Made by a program: the position numbers and the translations under genes. A stretch of 64,000 bases of DNA from Rugalucina vietnamica (taxonomy: Eukaryota; Mollusca; Bivalvia; Lucinida; Lucinidae): NCBI GenBank assembly GCA_964017185.1, contig OZ024877.1, forward strand, positions 3,326,006-3,390,005. The letters run 5' to 3'. Position 1 is the stretch's first letter; every line of letters begins with the position of its first letter. Below are positions 1 to 11,605 of the stretch, piece after piece. The notes below the pieces were generated by a model. That model did not search any database, had not been told where the DNA came from, and saw only the letters and a program-made list of their open reading frames with translations.

Positions 1-545
1 TGTTAACCAACATAAGACAACATGCAGAACACAAGAACCGTAACTCTGGATTGTATATTTTTGAGTTATTGCCCTTTGATGGAAAATAGCAGAATTTACA
101 TTCAAGTCGTGTCCGCCCTCTAACTCGAAAGCCGTTTAAGATATCATGATGAAACTTCATAGGATTACTAACCAACATTAGATGACGTGCTGAACACAAG
201 AACATTAAGTCTGGATTGCATATTTTTTTAGTTATGGCCCTTTGATGGAAACTAGCAGAATTTGCATTCTTGTCGTGTCTGCTCTGTAACTCGAAAACCG
301 TTTAAGATACTAAGATGAAACTTCGTAGGATTACTAACCAACATGAGACGACATGCAGAACACAAGAACCGTAATACTGTATTGCATATTTTTCGAGTTA
401 TGGCCCTTTGAAATGGAGAATGGCAGAATTTGCATTCTAGTCGTGTGCGCTCAGTAACTTAAAAATGCGTTTAAGATATCATGATGAAACTTCATAGGAT
501 TATTAACCAACATCGGACAATGTGCAGAACACAAGAACTTAAGTT
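1..545. repeat. Tandem array of ~167-bp units
   Basis: About 3.3 head-to-tail units run off the left edge. The word ACCAACAT recurs near 5, 170, 337 and 506, giving spacings of 165-169 bp. Each unit also carries GCAGAACACAAGAAC and GATGAAACTTC. Units differ by scattered substitutions, so the array is not recent. No coding potential is seen. Confidence 0.9.
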
Positions 546-989
546 CAGGTAAGTTCTTCTTTCTTGAAAATGTAGTGGACATTAATTTTGCTCATTTAAT
601 TTGATTGGCTTACTAAAACATTAGCCCTGTATTTTCCCTCCTATTAACCTTTGCTATATGTTTTCTTATATTCCCTAGCTCCTATTAACTTTCATTATTG
701 TTTGCACTCATTAACACTCATTTTGCTATGTATATTTCTCTTTGTATAGTTTAGCTTTTATTTATCATTTATTTGCAAGAAAACAGCCAGTATTATTTGC
801 CAGAAAACCAGTGTTTTATACATAAAAGCTAATAGTAAAGCAGTCAGGCTAAAGATTTTTGCTTAAGGTAAAGTGGCACCAGTTCTATATTATTGAAGAC
901 GCGGCTTGGTTACATGCACTTAGAAAGGGGGGAGACATCAGTTTTCACATAGAAAACAAATTCTAGTTTATTTTATTTATTTTGTCGGA
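546..989. other. AT-rich stretch, nothing recognised
   Basis: No open frame with splice support, no tRNA head and no PLE similarity was found. Confidence 0.5.
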
Positions 990-1163
990 TTTACAGACGC
1001 TCTACTGCATCGGGAATAAGTATTTAAGCAGGAGGTCCGATTCCTGGTCGCGGCACGACCGACTTTTGTACGCTAATTCAGTTTGTTTATATAATTTCCT
1101 GTATCGTGCTGTTCTCTGTTTCTTAAATGCTTATTCCCGATGTAGTAGAGCGTCTGTATCCAT
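990..1163. repeat. Foldback hairpin, ~38-bp arms
   Basis: The left arm (about 992-1036) contains CAGACGCTCTACTGCATCGG and the right arm (about 1118-1161) contains its near-perfect reverse complement, separated by about 80 bp. It lies directly beside the 3' tip of a PLE piece and has no coding content. It looks like a small foldback or MITE. Confidence 0.75.
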
Positions 1164-1167
1164 CTCA

Positions 1168-1331
1168 TATACGGTAAAAGTAATCGGTGATCAGAAAGAT
1201 CTTCCGACTCTAAAATCCGTGGTGGATAATAGCTAAATTGACAATCAGGTACATATACATAGAGAACATATCGTAGGCCGATTGAGCAGCTGTTTACCGT
1301 TATTAGGGTGCAACCAGCACTAAAACAACAC

Positions 1332-1362
<31 letters not shown>

Positions 1363-1600
1363 AACAACAGAAGTATCGCTCTGGAACGATCTTAGATATA
1401 AAATTACTGGGAGGCTTTAATCGATTTTACAGGCGCATGACCTCACACAGCTTCTACAGCGGTTCACAACATTTAATTAGTTGTTTTGTCCTCATAGTGT
1501 ATCATTAACTTGTCAGTGGATCATCACGGACATACAATTATAATAAACACCATGATGAACCAGAAATGAGAACTCACAGATACGATAACCTGCTCGGTAA
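1168..1600 (-). mobile_element. Old PLE 3' UTR piece with poly(A) tract
   Basis: Diverged copy of the window's PLE 3' UTR in reverse orientation. Landmarks are a degenerate 3' tip, the ATCGTAGGCCG block, the ACAGAAGTATCG block and the CTGATGAACC-like block. Between the second and third lies a pure run of 27 A at 1332-1358, where other copies have a mixed A-rich stretch. Confidence 0.7.
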
Positions 1601-1719
1601 TTGGCCAATCAAAGACAATTTCGATTTGAAGGGCGAAGTTTGTACAAATGGTCACTGACTGGCCATATGGCAAAATGGCTGCAAGCGTGAGGATATATAA
1701 TATAACAAAAACGTGTTAG

Positions 1720-2300
1720 CTTACCTGAGCCGAAGGCCCACAGGTGATCTTATAGGATAGGCAGGTATCCGTCGTCGTCGTCCGTCGTCCACCATTTTAA
1801 AGAACATCTTCTCTGAAAGCGCTTGGTCAATCAAATCCAAATTTTACGTTTATCTTCTATGGGAAGGGTAAACCAATGTAATTATAAATGATTTAGGTCA
1901 CATGACCAAGAAGGCTGCCATGCCCAAATATGTTAAAACCCTCTAAAATGTTCTTCTCCGGAACCGCTGGACCGATTTCAACGAAACTTGGCATGTAGCT
2001 TTGGGACTGTAGCACTACAATGTATTTATAAATCATGGCCTTTGGATGACCTTGATTTATTTACGACAAGATCAACATAAGTCGTCCATGCATTTGAATG
2101 GTGGAATAAAAATAAAACTGACATTCTATAGGAGCAGTGGACATATACATGTAAATGAGAAAGGGGATGGGCCATACCTGTTAAAATGTCAAACTTGCAG
2201 AACATGAGCAATTGGACTGAAGATATATTATTCTGAAAAGATTTTGACCATAGGAGCTGGTCTGGTCTTCGGGGCAATATACTTGTATACTGACAGACTT
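1720..2300. repeat. GCTCACCT-ended dispersed repeat, part
   Basis: Starts with a hairpin-like end (TTACCTGAGCCGAAGGCCCA) and a CGTCGTCGTC tract, then carries words shared with 26165-31813 such as 'cttggcatgtagcttt', 'gtcacatgacca' and 'tgcatttgaatg'. A PLE piece follows directly. Confidence 0.65.
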
Positions 2301-2304
2301 CAAG

Positions 2305-2635
2305 GGGATAGGCGCCTGTAAAACCAGTTTAAGCCCCCAGTAATTTCATTTTACTGATCGTTCCAAGGCGATACTTATGTTGTGGTTAATTGTTTTGTGT
2401 TATGGAGTCGAATTTTTGTGCTGTTTGAGCCTTATGTACGTTTTCATATTTTTAGTTCTGTTCGGGTAACAGAGTGACCGCCTATTGAGGAATAGCTGCC
2501 CACTCGTCTTACGACATGTTTGTATTGTATAAGTACCTAAGTGTCATTTTAGTTTTTTCCCAACCCTCGGTTAATGGAGTGGAAATTTCTTTCTGATCGC
2601 ACCATTTCCTGAGCATTGCCTATTTGTATTCTTTT
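2305..2635 (+). mobile_element. Old PLE 3' UTR piece
   Basis: Diverged copy ending in GCCTATTTGTATTCTTTTT, the worn form of the 3' tip GCCTACTTGTACCTTTTT. The internal blocks CATATTTTTAGTTCTG and TAGCTGCCCACTCG match the family in order. Confidence 0.75.
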
Positions 2636-3359
2636 TCAATAACGCAACACTCTACCTCGGTTACAATTTGCTTAAAACTGACTTAAACTTGATCTGAAGC
2701 ATAAAATAAACATAATATCCTGAATCTGTACACCATAGACAATATTTTTCCATAAAAAATTGTTGGTTGAATTCTTTGTTAAAGCTCTTTCTTGCAAGAA
2801 AAAGCAAGGAGACATTTGCGCTTTCTTTTAATGACGTTTAAGGCGCTAGTGTTTTTCGCTGACGTCAAACGCAGAATGCTCAAAACACAGAGGCATTCGA
2901 TTACATCACCAAACATTACGGTACATTTACGCTACTCCCTTGCGTAAATAATGTGTTCAAAAATTTTGAATTTGTATATTTTTACGCGCAAATATTAAGC
3001 GTTCTTGATAAATGTTAAACTGATGTAATTACTGCGTTTTTAATGCAAATGAAAGCCAACCAAAAGCATTGTTTGGCTTTTGATATTTCTTTCCAGAAAT
3101 AATGCTGGACTAGATTTTTCCGTCCCCATTGTCATATTATGCAATTTAATTTTGATTAATCTTGGGTAACGCTTGAAATCATACAATGTGGCGTTAATCG
3201 TGGACACTGGCATTTTTGTTTTTGTTTTGTACTGAAGTTACGCAGACTGATTGTTCTGTTTAGTTCGACAAATATATTTCTAAAACATTGTGTATTCTGA
3301 GAGGTACGTAGAATAGATAATGCAAGTGTTGCGTTTTTAAAGCCATTGAGTATATTTTA
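2636..3359. other. No recognised feature
   Basis: AT-rich sequence with no supported exon or repeat family. Confidence 0.4.
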
Positions 3360-3570
3360 CAATAATATTCAAAGATTTTCTTCACTGAAACTGCTTGTCC
3401 AGTCAAAACCAAATTTTATAGAAACATCTATTATACAAAGTGGGAACCAATGAGTTTATAAATAATCCTGGTCACATGACAAAGATGGCCGCCATGCCCT
3501 TGTATGGTAAAACACTTCATACACCTTCTTCTCCGGAACCAATTAACAGATTTCAATAAAACGTAGCTTT
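3360..3570. repeat. GCTCACCT-family repeat fragment
   Basis: Shares phrases with the 26-31 kb repeats ('aagatggccgccatgcccttg', 'cttctccggaacc', 'ggtcacatgac'). No ends are visible. Confidence 0.6.
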
Positions 3571-4789
3571 AAAGTTCCTCAGCACTTTTCATCATATTTT
3601 AACATTTATTTTACATCTTATGCCAAAGAAACCAGGAGACATTTTCGATTTTCTTTTGGTAGGAATGGATAGACATAGGTGGAATGTAAATATGGATGCC
3701 AAAACAATTTACATCAATACTGACAGATTCAGTTAGATGTTGAAATCTATTTCAAAACTACCTTTTTGACATAGTCCGAAGAATATTTCTACATACAAGT
3801 TTTGAACATGTCCCAAATCTTTCACAACAATGGTCGCAGTCTGTGAGAACCAGTATTTCACCTGCATGAAGTGTATAAAAGGAAATGAATTGACATGAGC
3901 ATATGCACAACTAGACTCTGGTGTCTATGATGGTCACACTCAGTGTCATATAAGCTTGCTTGGATCAGACAGAAATGTCTGCTGTTGCTGATCTAAGTTT
4001 GACATATAAGTCATAAATTGAGTTTTAATGATTCAGTTGTATTTTTCATGCTATGGCCCATTATGTTGATACTATATACAGGTACTGGAAAGCATGTGAG
4101 CAGTTTTCATGCACATAGGTAAAAACTGGACCATCACATGAAAAAACAAATTGACCATGTCCCCAGCTATTTTAAAATAACTTAGCAGTGAATCAATTTA
4201 CAATACCACCTTTTCCTGCTCTAGTCCATTTATCAGTTGTACTGTACTATGAAGCATGCAAACAAAGGTGAGTAGTTTTAAAGGGTAGATAAAATGGGAC
4301 ATTGCATGAAGAAAAACACTGGTGTGCTTAGCAATGACTTAACTTAAATGACCCAAATCAGAACCACTAGGATATTTTCTGTCTGTTCAAAGAAACCTAA
4401 GACCAATAGTTTAGACATTGAATGTATTTAAAACCATGACAACCAGCAGCTGCTCAGCTAAGCTGGTCTGCTTTATTCTTTTACTCTTCACTGCAGTATA
4501 CAATGCGTTTTGTCAGGCAATTCCCAATTGTAAAAAGTGTTTGGGGATGTTCAAAACATACATGTACAGATAGAACTTGGAATATTCTGAAAAGGTACTT
4601 CTGGAGTTCAACAAATATTTTATTGTTTCTATTAGCATTTATGTTAATACATGTGGCACTCAGGTATGTATGTAACTCGTATCTATCCACTCCTAGCAAA
4701 TAGGAATCGGAAATGACTCTGTATTTCTTTGAAATCAGATGTAGAAAACATGCTGAAATATGGCAAAATGTGCTGAGGAACCTTAAGCA
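3571..4789. other. No recognised feature
   Basis: About 1.2 kb of AT-rich sequence. Overlapping open frames at 4481-4703 on both strands are short and have no splice or family support. Confidence 0.4.
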
Positions 4790-5665
4790 TCAGGGAGAAT
4801 TATGTCCATGTGATTATAACTCATGACCCTTCAATAACTTGACCTATTTAAAGACATGGTCAATGTGAGTCGCCTATGCATTTGAATGACGAAAACTGTT
4901 AAAATGACATTTGAAGGAAAAACAGCGCAGGAGTTTGACAAATGGACAGAATATTGATTATTGGCCCACCGGGGTCCAACTGGTGTTTTTCTTTTGCTCC
5001 GGAGTTAGTAGGTTATTCGGCGCCCAGAAATCTCCATCGTCGGGCAGCTTATCCAATCTGTAAGTCCTGGGTTTTGATTCATCAGGATGTTTATCGTGAT
5101 TTATTTGTTTGTTCTTGATGATTCATTGACTAGTTAGTGATTCACCACGAGGACCGAAGAACTAACTAAATTTTATGAACCACTGCAGAAGCTGAGGGTG
5201 AGGTTATGGCCATGTAAAACCGGTTTAAGCCCGCCAGAAACTTTGTGTTACTGATCGTTCCAAGGGGATACTTCTTTGGTGGTTCTTTTTGTTTATGTCT
5301 AGGTGTTTAAAATTTTTGTGCTGTTGGCGCCTATTGTATGTTTTCATATTTTTAGTGAAGTTAAGGTAACTGAGTGGCCACCTATTGGGAAAATAGCTGC
5401 TCATTCGGCTTACGATATGGTTTCATGGTATAAGTACTTGATTGTTAGTTTGGTTTTTCCCACCTCGGTTTTTGGAGTGGTAATCTTTTTTCTGATTGTG
5501 CCTTTTCCTGATCTTTGTCTATTTGAAATTTTGTTTTCTCAAAAACAAAATGGTCCCAGAGCTTTATCGGACCCTTTACTGGGGCTATATACCCTAACAT
5601 GTTTATTGGTATAAATAGCAGATCTCAGTTTTCAAGAAGGTTTACAGGGCCACAGGCCTCTGGTT
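4790..5665. repeat. GCTCACCT-family repeat split by a PLE
   Basis: 4790-4960 and 5535-5665 carry repeat-family phrases (TTTGAATGACG, CAGATCTCAGTTTTCAAG, ending CAGGCCTCTGGTTT). The intervening sequence is a PLE 3' piece. Confidence 0.6.
4962..5532 (+). mobile_element. PLE 3' UTR piece
   Basis: Begins in the PLE 3' UTR just after the RT stop region (GGCCCACCGGGGTCCAACTG) and runs to a slightly worn 3' tip (TTTGTCTATTTG). It contains the TTGATTCATCAGGATG and GTTACTGATCGTTCC blocks. The open frame at 5303-5614 lies within this piece and is not a host gene. Confidence 0.9.
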
Positions 5666-6689
5666 TGAATATCGTTTTCTCCAAAATCTGATGGACAGGT
5701 CATATACTAAATAAAATTGCTAACCGACACCTGCCCTTCAGCGATAAATTCTGAATCAAAAAAGGTGTGGGATTATAATTTGTATGCAGGATTATTAAGT
5801 AATTCAACATTAGTTTGCCACAAATTTAGATTCATTTCGCTTTGTTCTGAACATGTGATCAATTATTTCCCATAACAATCCCAATATAATAAAAAAAAGT
5901 CTAACGAAACACACGTTTACGACTTTGGAACTAAATTTGCCCATCCTACCGTTCATATAGTTTATTGATGTCAGCTATAGTTTTGGGCTTTGTCTGAAAT
6001 TCCGGTACAGGACGAATTCCCTGGCAGCTTATAACTACTGAAAGCATAACGGTGGTCTTACTACTACCTCTTCCGTTTAATATTTGAGTCAAACTAAACC
6101 TCGAAAAGTTCAAAGTTCAAAAACCAAATACATAAATAATGGCAAATTGATGTAGAAACGCGACGTACTGCAATAGTTTGTCCTTGTTCAAGCGCGCCTT
6201 GCATCGCAGTTTCGATGGTAATGCTAAGTCTCTTAGTAGATTTATCTCAGTTATGAACAATTAAATTTATTTTAGATATATATGAAAATTAAGAAAAATT
6301 GCAGACAACAGCAATTTTGATCAGGGTTATTATATTCCATAAAAAAGTACAAGTAGGCAAAGATCATAAGTCTTTCGTTTAAACTAAGGGTTATTAGCAT
6401 TCCTTCTCTCGGTAATTCGTATTCTACAAAAAAGTTCAGAAATAGCCGAAAAGAAGAATTTGAAAATATTCGGTTAGCAATGCTTAATTAGTATATTTAT
6501 AACATTTACGTCAATACTCAAATATGGTTTGCACTACCAGAAAGTTTATACGAAGAAACCTTGGTAATGGGTTCCTTCATGAGCTAAGCATGTCTTACAG
6601 CACTGTGGAGTCTCCTCTGGCTTTGTATTCTGCCAACACGCTTGTTGGATTTTCATCATGCAGTTCCATGATTTGTTTTCTCGGCAGAA
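5666..6689. other. No recognised feature
   Basis: No repeat family, RNA gene or splice-supported exon recognised. It could contain 5' regulatory sequence or undetected 5' exons of the + strand gene at 10932-22438, but no signal peptide or propeller exon was found. Confidence 0.4.
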
Positions 6690-7613
6690 TAAACCAAGAT
6701 GGCCGCCACACCCACATATGGTAAAATCCCTGATTCGTTCTTCAGAGCTGTTGGGCCAATTTCAACGAAACTTGGAAACTCAGAAATGCTCGAAAATCTT
6801 CTTCAGAACCGGTGGACCGATTACAATGAAACTTGGTATGTGGCATTAGGGACTCTGGCCCATCATAGTGTATTCAATTAATGGACCTGTGTTTTCCATG
6901 ACAAGCAAAGTCAAATTCCAAAGTCATAGCACGGTTAAGGTATTGGTTGACCAGCATCTTGGCTTTTTAATGAAGTAGACGTAATGCTTGTTAGGACGTC
7001 TTTAGAGTTTAATGTGATTATAAACCTGGACAAATTGTTTATGTTGGCTTTTTAACTACTGCAGACCTAAGGTTCCATGAATAAGGGAAGCAGGATGACA
7101 CTGTGTTGTTGGGCTAAATTACCAGCCAGGGCACATGTGACACTCGAGGATTTTTTTCTGATCTGTCAAACTGCATTACCAGCCAAACCTAAAGTTTTTT
7201 ATGGAATCAGCTACATAATTGATAAAATAATCTTTGTGTTATCAGCTCATGGCAAAATGCCCATTAATGAATCAATATATTTCAGAACCCGAGGTTTTAT
7301 AGTCTTGAAAATTAGCAAGAATGATGGGGAAATCGAGTTCCAACATATGATAATCCGGTGTCAACCTTGACGTTCCTGATCATCGCCTATTTTTACCTTT
7401 TTATGGTAAGATCAATTTTAACTAAACTTTTCTTTTGTCAGGAGAGCGGTTACAGGATCATTGGTCCTCTTGTTACTAAATATGGTTACGGCGGCCATCT
7501 TGGCCATGTGACCTGGATTATTTAAAAGGATATTGGTTCCTCTTTGCTATAGATGCTTCATATCAAATTTTGCTTTGATTTTTCAAAGGGGTTTCAGAGA
7601 ACACCTTTGAAAA
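6690..7613. repeat. GCTCACCT-family repeat fragments
   Basis: 6690-6960 and about 7440-7613 contain family phrases (AAGATGGCCGCCA, ATTTCAACGAAACTTGG, GGCGGCCATCTTGG). Between them, about 7370-7408 resembles a worn PLE 3' tip (CCTATTTTTACCTTTTT). The rest of 6960-7370 is unassigned. Confidence 0.55.
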
Positions 7614-7967
7614 ACGGTCACAAGTAGGCAATGATCAGGAAAAGGCGCAACTAGAAAGAAACTCACACTCCAAATATTGAGGCGGGAAAGAAACAAACCG
7701 ACAACGAGGCACGAACACTTAGAAAACATACCGCAAGCCGAGCGAGCATGCACCCCACAACAGGTGGCCACTCAGCCACCCAACCTTTACTAAAACTACG
7801 AAACGTACATAAGGTTCAAACAGCACAAAAATTCGACTCCAAAACACCATACAAATTGTAACACAACAGGAGTATTGCCTTTGAACGATCAGTAATATAA
7901 AATGACTGGGGGCTTAAATCGATTTAACAGAGCGCTAACCTCGCCCTCAGCTTCAGCAGTGGTTCAA
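7614..7967 (-). mobile_element. Old PLE 3' UTR piece
   Basis: Starts with the reverse-complement 3' tip (CACAAGTAGGCAATGATCAGG) and runs back through the GGTGGCCACTCAG and GAACGATCAGTAATAT blocks. Diverged. Confidence 0.85.
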
Positions 7968-8066
7968 TTATACACAAATTTAAACAAGGAATAAGGAAAA
8001 TCATGTATTATACATAGATACCAACATGCAACATGTATAACGGAAAGCAGGATGAGCAGCTATTGA

Positions 8067-9125
8067 AAGGTACAAGTAGGCAAAGATCAGGAAAAGGCGC
8101 AATCATAAAAAGATTCCCACTTCAAAAACCGAGGTGAGAAAAACCAAATCAACAACCAGGCACTTATAACACATCGTAAGCCGAATGAGAAGCTATTTTT
8201 CTAATAGGTGGCCACTCAGTTACCTAAACTTAACTAAATATATGAAAACATACATAAGGCGCCAACAGCACAAAACATATGTTTCAGTCTGCGATAAATT
8301 TTAGACAATGGTTTTCGAAGTTTATGATACCGATAGCCCTGCTGGGTTCGGCTGTTATACATTTATTTCGCGCGTTTAATTCCACAACATAATTGCAGAC
8401 TCAGGCAAACCTACGAAGTTGCAAAAATGTATGCACCATAAGAAGCACGGCGAGGAAAGTCACCATCCAAAAACGGAAAATTTACTATATCAAAATCAAA
8501 TTCATCGCGTTTATCATAAATATTTTATATACAATGTATGATATAAACAAACCCATTTGAAATAAGAAGATGCAAATCTAAAAAAGGAGGATATGGTATC
8601 TTCGGCGTTTGCTTTATTCAACTGTAGTTCAAGTGGATAAATCTGATTGACAATGCCTTCAAAATAAGGATTGTCAATATTTAGAAGGTCATCGAGGTAC
8701 CTGAAAGTCGAATGAAAAAGGTACAAGTAGGCAACGATCAGGAAAAGGCGCAATCAGTAAAAGATTCCCACTCCAAAAACCGAGGCGGGAAAAAACCAAA
8801 CTAACAATAAGGTACTTATACCGTGAATACATTTCGTAAGCCGAATGAGCAGTTATTTTCCCAATATGTGGCCACTCAGTTACATAAACTTAACTAAAAT
8901 ATGATAACATACATAAGGCGCCAACAGCACAAAAAATTTAAACACCAAGGCATAAAACAATAACAACCACCATAGAAGTATCACCTTGGAACGATCAGTG
9001 ATATAAAAACCTCGATAACATCAGCTTGATTGTTATGGTTAAGAGAATCAATGAAATCTCTTTCGTAGCAGCATAAAATAAATCAGCTACGAGTGGAGCG
9101 CAATTTGTACCCATCGGATGCCGAC
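8067..9125 (-). mobile_element. PLE copy with broken RT and a nested PLE piece
   Basis: From the 3' tip (8067) the copy covers about 200 bp of 3' UTR. It then jumps by internal deletion into C-terminal RT sequence (about 8280-8717), recognisable as the arm after the YLDD motif. A second, co-oriented PLE 3' piece (about 8718-9007) interrupts it. RT sequence resumes at 9008 and ends near the motif B codons at 9125. The frame is broken several times, so it is a dead copy. Confidence 0.85.
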
Positions 9126-9162
9126 ATCTGTTTACGCCGACGGGTGCAAGGTCTATGCCTGT

Positions 9163-10533
9163 CTTATGCCTAGGTCACACTAGAAATTACGTACGCTGCG
9201 GATAGTTGCGGATACTAAACGTAGCAATCCGCAGGAATTAGTGGGCGGGGCTAACTGTTCTTAATGCATTTACGTAATGATCATTACCTATAAATACGAA
9301 TACATACAGTATAGTTACGGATATATTCGGATACATACGGAAAGTTACTTGTCTACATACCTTTCGATACCATCTGTTACGTTTAGACACGGACCTGCAC
9401 CTTCAGATACGCATTTGTTACGCTCTCTTGCGTATAAACGCTGCAATGTGCTGTAAGTAACCGTTGTTTATTGTCAAAGCACAGTCACACTAACACATAC
9501 GGATGCGACGGACGCTACGAACAAGTCATACGTATCTATCCGTTATATCCGTAACAATTCGCATCGTATGCGTATATGACCGTAGCTGTACGTGTTGTAT
9601 CCGCAGGGTCCGTAGAATCCGCGCCCAAATTTTGAAAAAAAGTCAAAATTTCGATACGGACGAAACATCCGTATCTGCACGTGAAGAAATTATAGAACAT
9701 AATATGCTTTGATTGATTGATTGCTCGATCGCGATCGATCTCTCGGTCTCTGGGTCAATCGATAGACTGATTGATCGATGATCGATCAATTGATTGATCG
9801 AGTTATAAACTGATCGAAAGAACGAGTGATCGATCAAGACCGATCGATTGAGTGATCGTTCTTTTGATCGATCTATCGTGTGATTGATCGATTGCGATCG
9901 ATCGATCGATTGTTTGATATCTTGACGGATCGATCGAGTTATTGATTAATCGAGTGATAGTCGTAAAACAACAGAAATAACTTCTCATAATACTATAATT
10001 TGAGTAACATTTGTATGTTTGCTTGTTCGTTTGTTGGTTCTCCAATTTTCTTAGATATTCAATTCAGCCTGCTTCTTAGCTAGTAAACGCAGTGCTAAAA
10101 TCTCGGCTAAAGGAATGCATTCAAAGCACGTGCATATTTGTGAGCATTGAGCGCACGGGCGATTCAGTGAGTAAGCGGAATACTTTTCATTACATAACAG
10201 TACGCCGACAAAGACCGTAACCGAACGAAACAACACATATGAAACAGTATCGATCCGCAACCAATGCTTACGACAAGATACGTTTAGTTACGGAATAGAT
10301 ACGTTTTTTGATACCGATTAGAAACGGACAATTACGGGTTTTTCATCCGTGCCTGATTTTTGACAATTATCAAAGCTTGGTTTCGGATCTTCTGTGCCCT
10401 GTAAATAAATGCACGTACAGATACGGACTTTACGATTATGATACGAATCGTTACGGACAGGACGGACAAATACGGAAGCCCTATCCGCAGCGTCCGCAGC
10501 GACCGTAAGTGCTAGTGTGACCTAGGCATTATT
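9163..10533. mobile_element. ~1.37-kb terminal-inverted-repeat element
   Basis: Its ends are inverted copies: ATGCCTAGGTCACACTAG at the left and CTAGTGTGACCTAGGCAT at the right, and similarity extends inward (GCTGCGGATAG / CTATCCGCAGC). The interior is unusually rich in the words TACGGA, TCCGTA and GGATACG and holds a GATC-rich stretch at about 9710-9950. No transposase is visible. A smaller element with related ends is at 22596-23141. The target duplication is ambiguous (around TTAT/ATTAT). Confidence 0.8.
9710..9950. repeat. GATC-rich low-complexity tract
   Basis: Dense alternation of GATC, GATT and CGAT words, highly self-complementary, inside the TIR element. Open frames here encode repetitive Ser/Ile/Asp/Arg and are not genes. 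Confidence 0.8.
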
Positions 10534-10931
10534 AGCTCACCTTCGGCTCAGGTTAGCCTATTTAATAATTTTCCTCTTGTTCTGTTTTGTCGCAAAACTG
10601 GAGAAAAAAAATCTACAAGTATCATGCATGACCATTGGGTGGAGGGTTTTCTTTTAAGGATCTACATGTAGAAAAAATGTGCTTTTATCATTTAATATAC
10701 TAAATGTTAAGGTACTTTAAAGTATTCAGCAGTACTCATCAGCACATTTTGTAAAGTACATGATACTTACTTGAGTATTTGTTTTCAAAACTTAGTCGAA
10801 TACTGTACCTCAGTTCTCAGTCCATCCGTGGTACATGTCTATGATTTATTTGCAGGTTTCTGTTTGCCTTAGTACTCACTCCGATACACGTCTATGATTT
10901 GTTTGCAGATTTCTGTTTTCCCTTATACTAG
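10534..10931 (+). other. Intron or 5' flank with duplicated acceptor tract
   Basis: Contains a truncated GCTCACCT end (10528-10555). At about 10836-10931 there is a roughly 60-bp direct duplication of the sequence leading into the first visible exon: TCTATGATTTATTTGCAG and TCTATGATTTGTTTGCAG, each followed by TTTCTGTTT. Confidence 0.5.
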
Positions 10932-11042
10932 CTGCTGGAAGTGTGTATAATATAGTCAAATTGGATTTCAATGGTTCAAATGTAGAAGTATTGAAAAGCG
11001 GAATAACCAGTACCACTTATTGCATCGCTGTTGATATAACTG
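10932..11042 (+). CDS. Gene 1 exon: YWTD-type propeller blade
   Basis: First recognisable exon of a + strand type I membrane protein whose 3' exons run to 22438. It follows the acceptor CCTTATACTAG and ends before GTAAGT, phase 1 to phase 1, 111 nt. The product reads AGSVYNIVKLDFNGSNVEV..., then CIAVDIT. The pattern 'K-L-D-x-N-G-S-N' followed by 'I-A-V-D' is typical of LDL-receptor class B (YWTD) blades, where blade strands precede 'giAvD'. The signal peptide and earlier blades must lie upstream but were not found. In this family, propellers act extracellularly in ligand binding or release. The family call rests on short motifs in two exons, so it is good but not certain. Confidence 0.75.
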
Positions 11043-11269
11043 GTAAGTTATGGGATTCGAGAAAAGCTTGTGATTTGGTATCAGAACACATTAACTAATC
11101 ATTAATATTTGAGTAAAGTGATTCCGAGTATGCAAAGACACATATTTCCCCTGCATTAAATAATTTAAGCATCCGATACGGTGTCATCGAGAAAGTGTTA
11201 CGTATATAGCATTGAAGGAATTGAACCTTAGCTTTTTCAAAGTGTATGTTAAGTTTTATTCCAATATGG

Positions 11270-11402
11270 AGGTACATGCAGGCAAAGATCAAAAAAAGGC
11301 GCAATCAGAAAAAGATTCCCACTCCAAAAATCGAGGTGTGAAAAAACCAAACCAACAATCAGGTACTTATACCATGAAAGCATATCGAATGAGCAGCTTC
11401 TG
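11270..11402 (-). mobile_element. PLE 3' tip piece
   Basis: Reverse-oriented tip (GGTACATGCAGGCAAAGATC) with about 130 bp of 3' UTR, in a gene 1 intron. Confidence 0.85.
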
Positions 11403-11493
11403 TACAAGATACAGAATTTTTTTTTTCAGCTGTAAAAATGAAATATTTTACTTTATTTGTATTATTTATGAGTAAATTTGTTATTTGTAAGTT

Positions 11494-11605
11494 TTACGTC
11501 CCTTTCAAGATTATTTAAGCTCATATAAGACGGGCCAATCAGTAGGTGGAGCGAAAATGGGAGAACCGCGAGAAAAACCACTAGGCACACCGCAAGCAGA
11601 ACCAT
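11494..11605 (-). mobile_element. Truncated tRNA-derived SINE
   Basis: Matches the body of the SINEs at 29003, 31385 and 32058 (phrases CAAGATTATTTAAGCTCATAT, GACGGGCCAATCAG, GCAAGCAGAAC). The tRNA head is missing. Confidence 0.65.

Noticed and set aside
5075..5110. CTGATGA word in the PLE 3' UTR as a hammerhead ribozyme core, expected in some PLEs
   Set aside because: CTGATGA occurs only on the antisense strand and is not followed by a stem and GAAA in the right place.
9643..10045. Ser/Ile/Asp-rich reverse frames
   Set aside because: Translations of a GATC low-complexity tract inside a TIR element.
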